Source: Micromonospora humi (GTDB lineage: Bacteria; Actinomycetota; Actinomycetes; Mycobacteriales; Micromonosporaceae). Taken from it: a DNA stretch of 64,000 nt. The stretch spans positions 1 through 64,000 of the forward strand of contig NZ_FMDM01000011.1 in NCBI RefSeq assembly GCF_900090105.1, in the 5' to 3' direction. The notes under the pieces were generated by a model. The model saw only the letters and a list, made by a program, of their open reading frames with translations. It was not told where the DNA came from and did no database searches. Each line of letters begins with the position of its first letter. Positions within the stretch are counted from its first letter, which is position 1. Made by a program: the position numbers and the translations under genes. Of the stretch, positions 50,396 through 59,549 are shown piece by piece.

Positions 50396-51076
50396 TCAGG
50401 CCCCGGTCATCGCACGTTCCGCCAGGCCGCGCAGGCGGCGTACCGCCTCGGCCGGGTCGTCGGCGCCGTAGACGGCGGTGCCGGCGACGAACGCGTCGGC
50501 CCCGGCGGCGGCGGCCTGCTCGATGGTGTCCGCGGCGATGCCGCCGTCGACCTCGATGCGCAGCTCCAGGTGGCCGCCGTCCACGTGCCGGCGGGCGGCA
50601 CGCACCTTGTCCAGCAGCGACGGCAGGAACCGCTGGCCGCCGAAGCCGGCCTTGATCGTCATGATCAGCAGCGTGTCGAAGCTGGGCAGCAGCTCCAGGT
50701 AGGGCTCGATCGGGGTGTCCCGGTCGATCGCCAGCCCCGCCTTCGCGCCGGCCGAGCGCAGGTCCTTCGCCAGCGCCACCGGGTCGTCGCACGCCTCGGC
50801 GTGGAACGTCACGTTGTACGCCCCCGCGTCGGCGTAGCCCGGCGCCCAGCGGCGCGGGTCCTCGATCATCAGGTGCACGTCGAACGGCAGCTCGGTGGCC
50901 GCGAGCAGGCTCTGCACCACCGGCAGGCCGATGGTGAGGTTGGGGACGAAGTGGTTGTCCATGACGTCCACGTGCAGCCAGTCGGCGGCGGACTCCACGG
51001 CGCGGACCTCGTCGGCGAGGCGGGCGAAATCGGCGGCCAGGATGCTGGGCGCGACGACGGGCGGCGGTACGGTCAC
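50396..51076 (-). CDS. rpe: Ribulose-phosphate 3-epimerase
   Basis: 226 residues, TIM barrel with APSILAADFARL, LHVDVMDNHFVPNLTIG, HLMIEDP and VDGGI. It links the pentose phosphate branches. GTG 51076 lies 6 nt after TACACT (51088-51083), a leaderless layout. Confidence 0.96.
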   Translation of the reverse strand: MTVPPPVVAPSILAADFARLADEVRAVESAADWLHVDVMDNHFVPNLTIGLPVVQSLLAATELPFDVHLMIEDPRRWAPGYADAGAYNVTFHAEACDDPVALAKDLRSAGAKAGLAIDRDTPIEPYLELLPSFDTLLIMTIKAGFGGQRFLPSLLDKVRAARRHVDGGHLELRIEVDGGIAADTIEQAAAAGADAFVAGTAVYGADDPAEAVRRLRGLAERAMTGA

Positions 51077-51258
51077 GGGGTCAGTGTACGAACGCGGTCA
51101 CCTCCCGGCTGCGGCGCGGCACCACGAGGTACAGGCGGTGACGCTCCGGTCACCTCCGGTGCAGCATCGACCCGTCCGGGCAGGAAATCGACACGAATAG
51201 TCGTCCGCCACTGGCCGATCGACTGAAAGATGACGAAACTCCTACAGGGACGGTCACA

Positions 51259-51264
51259 TATGCT
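51259..51264 (+). promoter_or_regulatory. -10 box TATGCT of the first lipoprotein gene
   Basis: TATGCT followed by GC, 81 bp before the start. The second lipoprotein gene has the same TATGCTGC block (52239-52246). No matching -35. The rest of 51077-51339 holds only a GGTGAC/GTCACC inverted repeat near 51136-51153. Confidence 0.4.
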
Positions 51265-51339
51265 GCACGCCCGGGCCGCGGGGGGCGCCGCACGGGCCCG
51301 CGGCGACCGGCTGCCATCTCTCCGGCGAAGGAGCGGACG

Positions 51340-52227
51340 ATGCGACGGTGGCTCCATGCGCTCGCGCTGGCCGGCGCGGTGACGGCGGCGCTCGCCGGCT
51401 GCGTCCAGGCGCACCGGGCCGACGGTGACCTCATCGACGACTGGGCGGCGCTGCCGGCGCCCCGGCTCTTCGTCCCGGCCACCGACGCGTGCCTGCCCCG
51501 GCTGACCGCGGTGGTGCAGGCGGCCACGTACGAGACGGTGGACTGCGCGCGCAGCCACCTGGCCGAGGCGGTGCACGTCGGCACGTTCACCGGGCCGGCG
51601 GCGCTCGGCGCCCGCCCCGAGCCCGGGTCACCGGAGCTGCGCACCGCCCGCGCCGAGTGCGACCAGCGGGCCCGCGAGATGATCGGCGGAGACTGGCACG
51701 CCGCCCGGCTCACCCTGAACATCGCGCTGCCGCCGGCGACCGCGTGGGTGTCCGGCGCCCGCTGGTTCCGCTGCGACCTGGCCGAGACCGACAGCATCGA
51801 CAACACCCGGCCGGTCAACCGGGTGGGCAGCCTGCGCGGCGCGCTGGTCGGCGACAACCCGCTGGTGCACCGCTGCTTCGACCCGAAGCTGATCGGCGCG
51901 AACCTCAACTACATGGCCCCGGTGCTGTGCACCGAGCCGCACCGGGCCGAGTTCGTCGGCGTCTACGTCGAACGGGACATGAGCTGGGCGGAGTTCGCCC
52001 GGGCCGCACCGGCGGCGCACCGGCGGTGCATGCGGCTGATCGCCGCGTTCGCCAGCGTGCCGGACAATGCCGAGCTGCCCTACCGCGCCGGGTCCATCTT
52101 CTATCCGCCGTCGCAGCGGGAGTGGGAGGAGGGCGACCGGGGCGTGCGGTGTTTCCTGTGGAGCGACGACCGCAAACTGACCCGCTCGATGCGCGGCGCC
52201 GGCCCCGAGGGACTCCCCGTCATCTGA
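51340..52227 (+). CDS. Septum-formation family lipoprotein, copy 1
   Basis: 295 residues. Signal peptide with lipobox LAGC (near Cys21), so an anchored extracytoplasmic protein. Contains repeated patterns TVDCARSHLAEAVHVG and VLCTEPHRAEFVGVY (D/L-C-x-x-x-H-x-x-E) and about eight further cysteines, matching the actinobacterial 'septum formation' domain. Function unproven. It is a tandem paralogue of the next gene. Confidence 0.8.
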   Translation: MRRWLHALALAGAVTAALAGCVQAHRADGDLIDDWAALPAPRLFVPATDACLPRLTAVVQAATYETVDCARSHLAEAVHVGTFTGPAALGARPEPGSPELRTARAECDQRAREMIGGDWHAARLTLNIALPPATAWVSGARWFRCDLAETDSIDNTRPVNRVGSLRGALVGDNPLVHRCFDPKLIGANLNYMAPVLCTEPHRAEFVGVYVERDMSWAEFARAAPAAHRRCMRLIAAFASVPDNAELPYRAGSIFYPPSQREWEEGDRGVRCFLWSDDRKLTRSMRGAGPEGLPVI

Positions 52228-52302
52228 TGTGGGTGCCGTATGCTGCCTCGCCGAGGCGTACCGGTCGGCCGGGCGGCTCCGGACGGCGGGAGGTCGGTCG
52301 CG

Positions 52303-53193
52303 ATGCGGCGATGGTGGGCGGCGGTCGCCGCGGGCGCGGTGACGGTGCTGGCGCTCGGCGGTTGCAGCGCGCCGGCCGGGGTCGACCGCGACCTGACCGA
52401 CGAGTGGCCGGCCTTCGCCGCCCCGGTCGGCTTCGTGCCCGAGGCCGACGTCTGCCACCCCACCGTCGCCGACGTGGGATATCTCAGCGGCTACCAGCCG
52501 GTCGACTGTGCCACCGCGCACCGGGTGGAGACGCTGCACGTCGGCACGTTGACCGGCCCGGACGCCGGACGGTCGGCGCCGCCGCGGGCCGGCTCGGCCG
52601 GCATCCGCACCGCGCACGCCGAGTGCGCCCGGCAGGTGACCCGGGCGGTCGGCGCGGACTGGCGCTCCGGGCGGTTGCAGCTCTCGGTGGTCTTCCCCTC
52701 GGCCCTGGCGTGGTCCGGCGGCGCCCGCTGGTACCGCTGCGACGTCGCCGAGGTGAACGGCCTGGACGAGGGGAACGTGACGTCCCGCACCGGCAGCCTG
52801 CGCGGCGCCCTGAAACCCGGTTCGCCGCTGGCGCTGGCCTGCTTCAACCCGAAGCTGAGCAAGGACGAGGTGCAGGCGATGCGGCCGGTCGCCTGCACCA
52901 CGAGGCACCACGCCGAGTTCGTCGGGATCTACCAGGCGCCCGACATCAGCTACGCCGAGTTCCAGCGCACCTCGCTGCGGGCGCACAAGGCGTGCCGGGG
53001 CCTGATCGCGAAGTACGCCGAGGTGCCGAACGACGGCAACATGCAGTACCGGGCCGGCACGATCATCTACCACCCGTTCGAGCAGCAGTGGCGCGACGGC
53101 GACCGGGGCGTGCAGTGCTTCCTCTGGGTCTCCGAGCGGACGCTCACCCGCTCGGTCCGCGGCGCGGGCGGCAAGGCCCTGCCGATCACCTGA
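52303..53193 (+). CDS. Septum-formation family lipoprotein, copy 2
   Basis: 296 residues, closely parallel to the preceding gene along its length (lipobox LGGC; PVDCATAHRVETLHVG; VACTTRHHAEFVGIY; ending TLTRSVRGAGGKALPIT against KLTRSMRGAGPEGLPVI). GGGAGG precedes ATG 52303. A tandem duplication with similar -10 boxes. Confidence 0.8.
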   Translation: MRRWWAAVAAGAVTVLALGGCSAPAGVDRDLTDEWPAFAAPVGFVPEADVCHPTVADVGYLSGYQPVDCATAHRVETLHVGTLTGPDAGRSAPPRAGSAGIRTAHAECARQVTRAVGADWRSGRLQLSVVFPSALAWSGGARWYRCDVAEVNGLDEGNVTSRTGSLRGALKPGSPLALACFNPKLSKDEVQAMRPVACTTRHHAEFVGIYQAPDISYAEFQRTSLRAHKACRGLIAKYAEVPNDGNMQYRAGTIIYHPFEQQWRDGDRGVQCFLWVSERTLTRSVRGAGGKALPIT

Positions 53194-53196
53194 GCC

Positions 53197-53231
53197 CCCG
53201 GGCGGGGCGGGCGTCGGCCCGCCCCGCCGGG
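53197..53231. terminator. Bidirectional terminator hairpin
   Basis: CCCGGGCGGGGCGGGC pairs with GCCCGCCCCGCCGGG around GTCG with one bulged base, in the 43-bp gap between the convergent lipoprotein and aminopeptidase genes. Confidence 0.75.
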
Positions 53232-53236
53232 TGTGC

Positions 53237-54988
53237 TCAGCCGACCTGGAGCGTCACGTCGTCGACCACGAAGCTGGTCTGCAACGAGGCGTCCTCGACG
53301 CCGGTCCACTTGAGCGTGACCGTCTGGCCCGCGTAGCCGGCCAGGTTGAAGGTGCGCTGGGTGTAGCCGGTGGCCTTGTTCAGGTTCGAGTACGTCGCCA
53401 GCGTGGTCGACCCGACCTGCACGGTCAGCTTGTCGTACGCGGTCGTGGTGGTGGTCTCGGCCGAGTCGATGTGCAGCCAGAACGACAGCGTGTAGCTGGC
53501 GCAGCCGGCCGGCAGGGTCACCGACTGGGACAGCGTGTCGGTGTGTGACGAGCCGTAGCCGTCCATCCAGGCCTTGTAGGTCCCGGTGCGGGCCGCCTGG
53601 CCGGAGTCGCTGGTGATCACCCCGGAGCTGGCGGTCCACGACGTGTTGCCCGACTCGAAGCCCCCGTTGGCGATGAGCTGCCCGCCGGTGCAGCCACCGC
53701 TGCCGCCGGTCACGGTCAGCGTGTAACTGGCGGTGCGGGTGACCGAGCCGGTCCCGGTGACGGTGATCGTGAACGTGCCGGTGGTCGCCGTGGACGAGGC
53801 GCTGACCGTCATGGTGGCGGAGCCGCCCGAGGTGACCGACGACGGGCTGAAGCCGACCGTGACCCCGCTCGGCGCCCCGCTGGCCGACAGCGTGACGGTC
53901 TGGGCGCTGCCGGCGGTGGTGGCGGTGCTGACCGTGGCGGTGGTGGAGCCGCCCCGGGCGACGCTGCCGGAGGTGGGGCTCACCGCGACGGAGAAGTCGT
54001 TGGTCGGGGTGCCGCCGCCGACGGCGAGCGCCCAGATCGCGTACGCGACGCCGTCCGCGCTGCGGTTGAGCACCGTCGTGTTGATGTTGCTGGTGGTGTC
54101 GCAGGAGCGGTGGTAGCAGCCGTCGTACGCCGCGCCGGAGGTGCCGCCCCACTTCGCGGCCTGCGCCGCGGTCTTGGTGTAGCTGGCGCCGGCGGCGTAG
54201 CCGGAGGTCTGGATGCCGGCGTTGGCGAACGAGTAGTCGTCGGAGCGGCCCTGGCCCTCGGTGTTCTCCTCCGGCTGGATGCCGAACGTGTCCCAGTACG
54301 CCTTCAGCGGCGCGGCGGTGGCCGAGGTGATCCGGTTGATGAAGTAGCCGCCGTTGGGCGAGCCGACCATGTCGAAGTTGTAGTAGCCCTTGATGTAGCC
54401 CCGCTGGGTGGTGCTGAGCTGGTTGACGTAGTGCTTCGACCCCTGCAGGCCCTGCTCCTCGCCGTTCCACCAGGCGAACCGGACCCGCTTGGTCATGGTC
54501 GGGTTCTGCGCGGCCAGCACCAGCGCGTTCTCCAGCAGCGTGGCCGAGCCGGAGCCGTTGTCGTTGATGCCGGGGCCGGCGGAGACGCTGTCCAGGTGGG
54601 CGCCGAACATCACCACCTGGTCGGCGGGGCCCTGGGGCCACTCGGCGATCAGGTTGCTGCCCGGGTAGGTGCAGGTGGTGCAGTTCTGCTCGGTGACCGT
54701 GTAGCCGGCCGCCTGGAGCTTGCCCTTGACGTAGCTGACCGACGCGGCGTAGCCGGCCGAGCCGGCCCGGCGGTTGCCGCCGTTGCTGCTGGCGATGGAG
54801 TTGAGCTGGGTGAGGTGGGCCTGGACGTTGGTCAGCGAGACGTCCGGGGCGGCGAGCGCGGCGGCGGCCGGTGCGGGAGCGGCGGGGGCGGGAGCGGGAG
54901 CGGCGGAGGCGGTGCCGGCCAGGCTCGCCGTCGTCAGGGTGGCGACGAGGGCGAGCGCGAGGCTCGTGGTCGGCGTGCTGCGTCTCAT
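53237..54988 (-). CDS. Secreted M28 zinc aminopeptidase with C-terminal accessory domains
   Basis: 583 residues. Signal peptide (about 1-29, ending TASAA). The M28 domain shows dinuclear zinc ligands: GAHLDSVSAGPGINDNGSG (His, Asp), NGEEQGLQGSKHY (Glu), NFDMVGSPN (Asp) and CYHRSCD (His), close to Streptomyces griseus aminopeptidase. About 320-425 is an Ig-like/Big repeat rich in Ser/Thr; the last 150 residues look like a jelly-roll carbohydrate-binding or P-like domain. GAGGAG lies 5 nt before the ATG. Confidence 0.9.
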   Translation of the reverse strand: MRRSTPTTSLALALVATLTTASLAGTASAAPAPAPAAPAPAAAALAAPDVSLTNVQAHLTQLNSIASSNGGNRRAGSAGYAASVSYVKGKLQAAGYTVTEQNCTTCTYPGSNLIAEWPQGPADQVVMFGAHLDSVSAGPGINDNGSGSATLLENALVLAAQNPTMTKRVRFAWWNGEEQGLQGSKHYVNQLSTTQRGYIKGYYNFDMVGSPNGGYFINRITSATAAPLKAYWDTFGIQPEENTEGQGRSDDYSFANAGIQTSGYAAGASYTKTAAQAAKWGGTSGAAYDGCYHRSCDTTSNINTTVLNRSADGVAYAIWALAVGGGTPTNDFSVAVSPTSGSVARGGSTTATVSTATTAGSAQTVTLSASGAPSGVTVGFSPSSVTSGGSATMTVSASSTATTGTFTITVTGTGSVTRTASYTLTVTGGSGGCTGGQLIANGGFESGNTSWTASSGVITSDSGQAARTGTYKAWMDGYGSSHTDTLSQSVTLPAGCASYTLSFWLHIDSAETTTTTAYDKLTVQVGSTTLATYSNLNKATGYTQRTFNLAGYAGQTVTLKWTGVEDASLQTSFVVDDVTLQVG

Positions 54989-55042
54989 GGAGACTCCTCG
55001 TGGGAACGCGGGGGTGACGGACCGTTGGACCGGTGATCGGAA

Positions 55043-55070
55043 CAGTTACATGTCTCGATCGCACAGTCAA
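55043..55070 (-). promoter_or_regulatory. Promoter of the aminopeptidase gene
   Basis: Reverse strand: -35 TTGACT (55070-55065), 16-bp spacer, -10-like TAACTG (55048-55043). The start would be about 45-50 nt before the ATG. Confidence 0.5.
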
Positions 55071-55127
55071 CGGGCTGTCACATCCCGCGAACCCCCTCCC
55101 CCGCAAGGGATGCATCCGCCGTCGAGG

Positions 55128-56672
55128 TCACCCCTTGCGCAGCACCGCCAGGAACATCGCATCGGTGCCGTGCCGGTGCGGCCAGAGCTGCACCGTCGGC
55201 CCGTCACCCAGGCCCGGCATGCCCGCCGGCAGCAACGGGCGGGCGTCGACGAAGTCCACCGGGAAGCCGCACCGCCGGGACGCCTCGGTCACCGTCACGT
55301 GCGTCTCCACCACGTGCGGCGAGCAGGTCACGTACGCGACCAGGCCACCCGGGCGGACCGCCCGCAACGCGGCGGTGAGCAGCTCCCGCTGCAGCCGGGT
55401 CAGCGGCGGCAGATCCGACGGCTGGCGCCGCCAGCGCGACTCCGGCCGGCGGCGCAGCGACCCCAGACCGGTGCACGGCGCGTCGACGAGCACCCGGTCG
55501 AAGTGACCCTCCGGCAGCTTCGGCTCATCGCCCACGGCCCGCCCGTCGGCGTGCACCACGGCCACCGGCAGGCCCCGGGTGGCCCGCTCGACCAACCGGG
55601 CCCGGTGCTCGGCCACCTCGACCGCGGTCAGCCGCGCCCCGCGCGTCGCGGCCAGCGCCCCGAGCAGGCCGGCCTTGCCGCCCGGCCCGGCGCACAGGTC
55701 GAGCCACCGGCCGTCCGGACCGTCCAGCGGCGCGTTCGCCAGCGCGTCCGCCACCAACTGGGAGCCCTCGTCCTGCACGTGCGCCCGACCGTCGGCCACC
55801 GCCGCCAGCTCACCCGGGGCGCCACCGGGCAGGTAGACCGCGTACGGCGAGAACGCGCCGGGCGCGCCACCCACCTCGTCGGCCAGCTCCACCGCGTCGG
55901 CCAGGCCGGGACGGGCGCACAGGTGCACCGGAGGACGCTCGTTGTCCTCGATCAGCAGCCGGGTGGTCTCCCCCAGGTCGCCGCCGAGCGCCTCGGCGAA
56001 CGCCCGGACGATCCACTGCGGATGGCTGAAGGTCAACGCGAGACGGCCGATCGGGTCGGTCTCCTCGGCCGGGGCGAGCTTCGCCACCCAGGCGTCGGCG
56101 TCCCGGCCGGCGATCTCCCGCAGCACCGCGTTGGCGAACCCGGTCGCGCCGGGGCCCACGGTGCGGACCAGGTCCACCGTGGACGACACCGCGGCGTGCG
56201 CCGGCACCCGGGTGTGCAGCAACTGGTAGGCGCCGAGCCGCAGCGCATCGCGTACCGGCGGGTCGATCCGCTGCACGTCCCGCCCCGCCGCGTCGGTGAC
56301 GATCGCGTCCAACGTGCCGGTGTGCCGCAGCGTGCCGTAGGTCAGCTCGGTGGCGAACGCGGCGTCCCGACCGCTGAGCCCCGCCTCGCGCAGCATCGCC
56401 GGCAGCACCAGGTTGGCGTACGCGTCGTCGCGGTGCACCGCCGCGAGCGCCTCGTACGCGACGTGCCGGGGCAGGTCCACGGCCGGTCGGGCCGGACGCG
56501 GCCCGCCCCGCCGGTCGCCGCCGAAGCGGTCCCCGCCGCGCCGGTCCGCGCCGGGCCGGTCGCCACGCCGGCGGTCGCCGCCGAAGCGGTCGTCGCCGCG
56601 CCCGCGGTCGCCGTGCTCACGCGCGTACCCCCGGGGACGCTCACCCTCGACGGGCCGGTCCGGGCCGGTCAC
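55128..56672 (-). CDS. rsmB: 16S rRNA (cytosine-967-C5) methyltransferase
   Basis: 514 residues. NusB-like RNA-binding domain (about 65-200) and RsmB/NOL1 methylase: SAM loop LDLCAGPGGKAGLLG, catalytic cysteines in DAPCTGLG and VTCSPHVVET. The first ~60 residues are an arginine/glycine/aspartate-rich disordered extension with GDRFGGDRRGG-type repeats (DNA repeat unit spaced 60 bp). The GTG start overlaps the fmt stop. Confidence 0.93.
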   Translation of the reverse strand: MTGPDRPVEGERPRGYAREHGDRGRGDDRFGGDRRRGDRPGADRRGGDRFGGDRRGGPRPARPAVDLPRHVAYEALAAVHRDDAYANLVLPAMLREAGLSGRDAAFATELTYGTLRHTGTLDAIVTDAAGRDVQRIDPPVRDALRLGAYQLLHTRVPAHAAVSSTVDLVRTVGPGATGFANAVLREIAGRDADAWVAKLAPAEETDPIGRLALTFSHPQWIVRAFAEALGGDLGETTRLLIEDNERPPVHLCARPGLADAVELADEVGGAPGAFSPYAVYLPGGAPGELAAVADGRAHVQDEGSQLVADALANAPLDGPDGRWLDLCAGPGGKAGLLGALAATRGARLTAVEVAEHRARLVERATRGLPVAVVHADGRAVGDEPKLPEGHFDRVLVDAPCTGLGSLRRRPESRWRRQPSDLPPLTRLQRELLTAALRAVRPGGLVAYVTCSPHVVETHVTVTEASRRCGFPVDFVDARPLLPAGMPGLGDGPTVQLWPHRHGTDAMFLAVLRKG

Positions 56673-57595
56673 GAGAACGCCTCGCCCGCGGCGACCCGGG
56701 CGCCGCGCGCCCAGTCGCCGGCCGACATGGCCTTCTTGCCGGCCGCGCGCACCTCGCCGAGCCGCACCGGCCCGGAGGCGGTGCCGACCAGCACCTGCGA
56801 CTTCTCCACCAGCAGCTCCCCCGGCTTCAGCTCGGGGCCGTTCGCCAGCGGGGTGACCGGGCCGAGCTTGACCCGGTCGTCGCGGAACGTGGTCCACGGG
56901 CCGGGCGCGGGCGTGCAGGCGCGCACCCGCCGGTCCACCGCGAACGCCGGGTCACCCCAGCGCACCCGCGCGTCCTCCACGGTCAGCTTCGGCGCCAGGG
57001 AGACCCCGTCGGCCGGCTGCGGCTCGGCCCGGGCGGAGCCGGCGTCGATCGCGTCGAGCACCGCGACCAGCAGGCCCGCGCCGGAGTGGGCCAGCCGCTC
57101 CAGCAGGTCGCCGGAGGTGTCGGCGGGTCGGATCTCGTCGGTGACGGTGCCGAAGACCGGGCCGGTGTCCAGCCCCTCCTCCAACTGGAAGACGCTGGCC
57201 CCGGTCAGCTCGTCGCCGTGCAGCACGGCGTGCTGCACCGGCGCCGCGCCCCGCCAGGCGGGCAACAACGAGAAGTGCAGGTTGATCCAGCCGTGCCGGG
57301 GGATCTCCAGCGCCACCGGCGGCACCAGCGCGCCGTAGGCGACCACGGGCACGCAGTCCGGCGCGAGCGCGCGCAGCCGGTCGAGGAACTCGGGCTCCCG
57401 CGGCCGGGCCGGGGTGAGCACCTCGACGCCGTGCGCGTCGGCCCACGCGCCGACCGGCGAGCGGACCAGCCCGCGGCCACGACCGGCCGGGGCGTCCGGG
57501 CGGGTGACCACGGCGAGCAGCTCGTGGCCGGAGGCGGCGATCGCGTCCAGGGCCGGTACGGCGACCGCCGGCGTGCCGGCGAAGACCAGGCGCAT
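56669..57595 (-). CDS. fmt: Methionyl-tRNA formyltransferase
   Basis: 308 residues. MRLVFAGTPAVAVPALDAI, the formyl-binding HFSLLPAWRGAAPVQ and the linker/C-domain are family-typical. It formylates initiator tRNA. ATG 57595 gives the conserved N-terminus; a GTG three codons earlier (57604) overlaps the def stop (GTGA) and could be used instead. Confidence 0.96.
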   Translation of the reverse strand: MRLVFAGTPAVAVPALDAIAASGHELLAVVTRPDAPAGRGRGLVRSPVGAWADAHGVEVLTPARPREPEFLDRLRALAPDCVPVVAYGALVPPVALEIPRHGWINLHFSLLPAWRGAAPVQHAVLHGDELTGASVFQLEEGLDTGPVFGTVTDEIRPADTSGDLLERLAHSGAGLLVAVLDAIDAGSARAEPQPADGVSLAPKLTVEDARVRWGDPAFAVDRRVRACTPAPGPWTTFRDDRVKLGPVTPLANGPELKPGELLVEKSQVLVGTASGPVRLGEVRAAGKKAMSAGDWARGARVAAGEAFS

Positions 57596-57600
57596 CCCGG

Positions 57601-58161
57601 TCACCGCCCCAGGCCGAAGGGGTTGCTCACGGGGTGCGGGCTGAGCTTGACCGTGGGCGGCGCGCCCTGGTCGTACCAGTCGGCCTGGCGGATCGCCTTC
57701 ATGGCCTCCTTGCGGCCGGCCGGGTCGAGGCGGTCGACGAAGAGCACCCCGTCGAGGTGGTCGGTCTCGTGCTGCAGGCAGCGGGCCATCAGCCCGGTGC
57801 CGACGATCTGCATCGGGTCGCCGTGGGCGGAGAAGCCCTTGGCGATCACGTTCTGCCGGCGCTTCGTGTCGAAGTAGAGCCCGGGGATGGACAGGCAGCC
57901 CTCCGGGCCGTCCTGCTCCTCCTCGTCGGGAAACTCCAACACCGGGTTGACCAGGTGGCCGAGCATGTCGTCGACGTCGAAGGTGAACACCCGCAGGCCC
58001 ACCCCGAGCTGCGGCGCGGCCAGGCCGGCGCCATTCTGCTCACGCATCGTGTCGGTCAGGTCGGCGACCAGCTTGCGCAGCTCGGCGTCGAAGTCGACCA
58101 CCGGGTCGGCCGGCGTGCGCAGCACCGGATCGCCGAACAGACGGATGGGCTGAACGGTCAC
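57601..58161 (-). CDS. def: Peptide deformylase
   Basis: 186 residues. All three motifs present: GAGLAAPQLG, EGCLSIPG and QHETDHLDG (HExxH-type metal site). It removes the formyl group that Fmt adds; def, fmt and rsmB form one operon. GTG start with AAGGAG 9 nt upstream. Confidence 0.97.
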   Translation of the reverse strand: MTVQPIRLFGDPVLRTPADPVVDFDAELRKLVADLTDTMREQNGAGLAAPQLGVGLRVFTFDVDDMLGHLVNPVLEFPDEEEQDGPEGCLSIPGLYFDTKRRQNVIAKGFSAHGDPMQIVGTGLMARCLQHETDHLDGVLFVDRLDPAGRKEAMKAIRQADWYDQGAPPTVKLSPHPVSNPFGLGR

Positions 58162-58203
58162 GCGGCGTGGCTCCTTGTCTGGGACGGGCGGTGCGACCCC
58201 AGT

Positions 58204-59511
58204 CTACGGAGTCGGCCCGGCCGCCCCCGGCGGCGTACCGGCAACGGTGACCGGCGCCGCCTCGCGCCCCGGCGTGACCGGCAGCGTGGCGTAACCACGC
58301 AGGGTGAGCCGGACCCGCCGCTCGGGCGTGCCGGCCACCGCCAGCTCGGGCAGCCGGCGCAGCAGCAGCGGGACCGCCACCTGCGCCTCCAGCCGGGCCA
58401 GCGCCGCGCCGAGGCAGTAGTGCGGCCCCGCGCCGAAGGACAGCGGGTGGATCTGCGGGCGCCAGGGGTCGAAGCGGCCCGGTTCCGGATAGCGGCGGGG
58501 ATCCCGGTTGGCCGCGCCGAGCATCACGATGACCCAGCTCTCCGCCGGCAGGTCGACACCGCCGTACGTCGACGGCGCGGTGCTCATCCGCGAGGTGAGT
58601 TGCACCGGCGAGTCGTAGCGCAGCAGCTCGTCGACGTACGCCGGGGCGAACTCCGGGTGCTCGCGCAGCGTCGCCGCCGCCCGGGGGTGGTCGAGCAGTG
58701 CCACCAGGCCGTTGCCGAGCAGGTTGGTGGTGGTCTCGAAGCCGGCCACCAGCAGCACGATCAGGTTGGCCAGCAGCTCGTCGCCGGTCAGCCGGTCACC
58801 GCCGTCGTGCGCCTGGACCAGCGCGGTGGTCAGGTCGTCGGCCGGCGCGCGGCGGCGGGCCGCCACCAGCTCGGTGAAGTAGGCCCGCAGCTCCGCCGCA
58901 CCCCGGTCGGCCACGGCCAGCTCGTCCATGGTGATCTCCGGCTCCAGCACGCCGGTCAGGTCGGTGGCCCAGCGCCGGAACAGCGGCCGGTCCGCCGCCG
59001 GGACGCCGAGCAACGCGCAGATCACCCCGACCGGCAACGGGTAGGCGAACTCGGCCATGAAGTCGACCGGGGCCCCGCCCCGGCCGCCGGCCAGCATCGC
59101 GTCGACGAGCGCGTCGGCCTGCGCCTCGACCACGCCGCGCATGGCGGCGATCCGCCGCGGGGTGAACGCCCCGGCGGCCAGCCGCCGCATCCGGCTGTGG
59201 TCGGGCGGATTGGTGCGCAGCATCGACCGGGAGATCGACAGCACGGCCGGGCTCTCCCGCCAGCCGGGCATGAACTGGTCACGAAGGCCGTCGTCCATCA
59301 CCCCGAACCGGGCGTCGCGCAGGATGGCGTCGGCCTCGGCGTAGCCGGTCACCGCGTAGAAGACCGGGCCGGCCTGGACCACCGGGCCGTGTGCCCGCAG
59401 CCGCTCGTAGGTCGGGTAGGGATCGACCCGGCCCGCGGGGGACATCAGCAGCGCGAGGGCGTCGGCAGGATCCACGGTCGGCCTCCCCAGGGGTCCGGAA
59501 GCCTCCATCAT
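58204..59511 (-). CDS. Cytochrome P450
   Basis: 435 residues. I-helix AGFETTTN, K-helix ELLRY (ExxR), and the heme loop FGAGPHYCLGAALARLE with the thiolate cysteine. It belongs to the soluble bacterial CYP105/107-like group; substrate unknown. No ferredoxin or biosynthetic genes adjoin it. Two adjacent ATGs (59511, 59508) are possible starts. It is separated from def by 42 bp and may be read through into it. Confidence 0.93.
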   Translation of the reverse strand: MMEASGPLGRPTVDPADALALLMSPAGRVDPYPTYERLRAHGPVVQAGPVFYAVTGYAEADAILRDARFGVMDDGLRDQFMPGWRESPAVLSISRSMLRTNPPDHSRMRRLAAGAFTPRRIAAMRGVVEAQADALVDAMLAGGRGGAPVDFMAEFAYPLPVGVICALLGVPAADRPLFRRWATDLTGVLEPEITMDELAVADRGAAELRAYFTELVAARRRAPADDLTTALVQAHDGGDRLTGDELLANLIVLLVAGFETTTNLLGNGLVALLDHPRAAATLREHPEFAPAYVDELLRYDSPVQLTSRMSTAPSTYGGVDLPAESWVIVMLGAANRDPRRYPEPGRFDPWRPQIHPLSFGAGPHYCLGAALARLEAQVAVPLLLRRLPELAVAGTPERRVRLTLRGYATLPVTPGREAAPVTVAGTPPGAAGPTP

Positions 59512-59549
59512 GCTCCGGTGGACCGGATCGGGCGATCCCGTGGGTGCGC

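Noticed and set aside
56500..56600. Repeats as a CRISPR-like array
   Set aside because: The repeat is within the rsmB coding frame, irregular, and encodes an Arg/Gly-rich tail.
58204..59511. P450 plus FAD monooxygenase as part of a biosynthetic cluster
   Set aside because: The two are 50 kb apart among housekeeping genes, with no synthase genes in the window.
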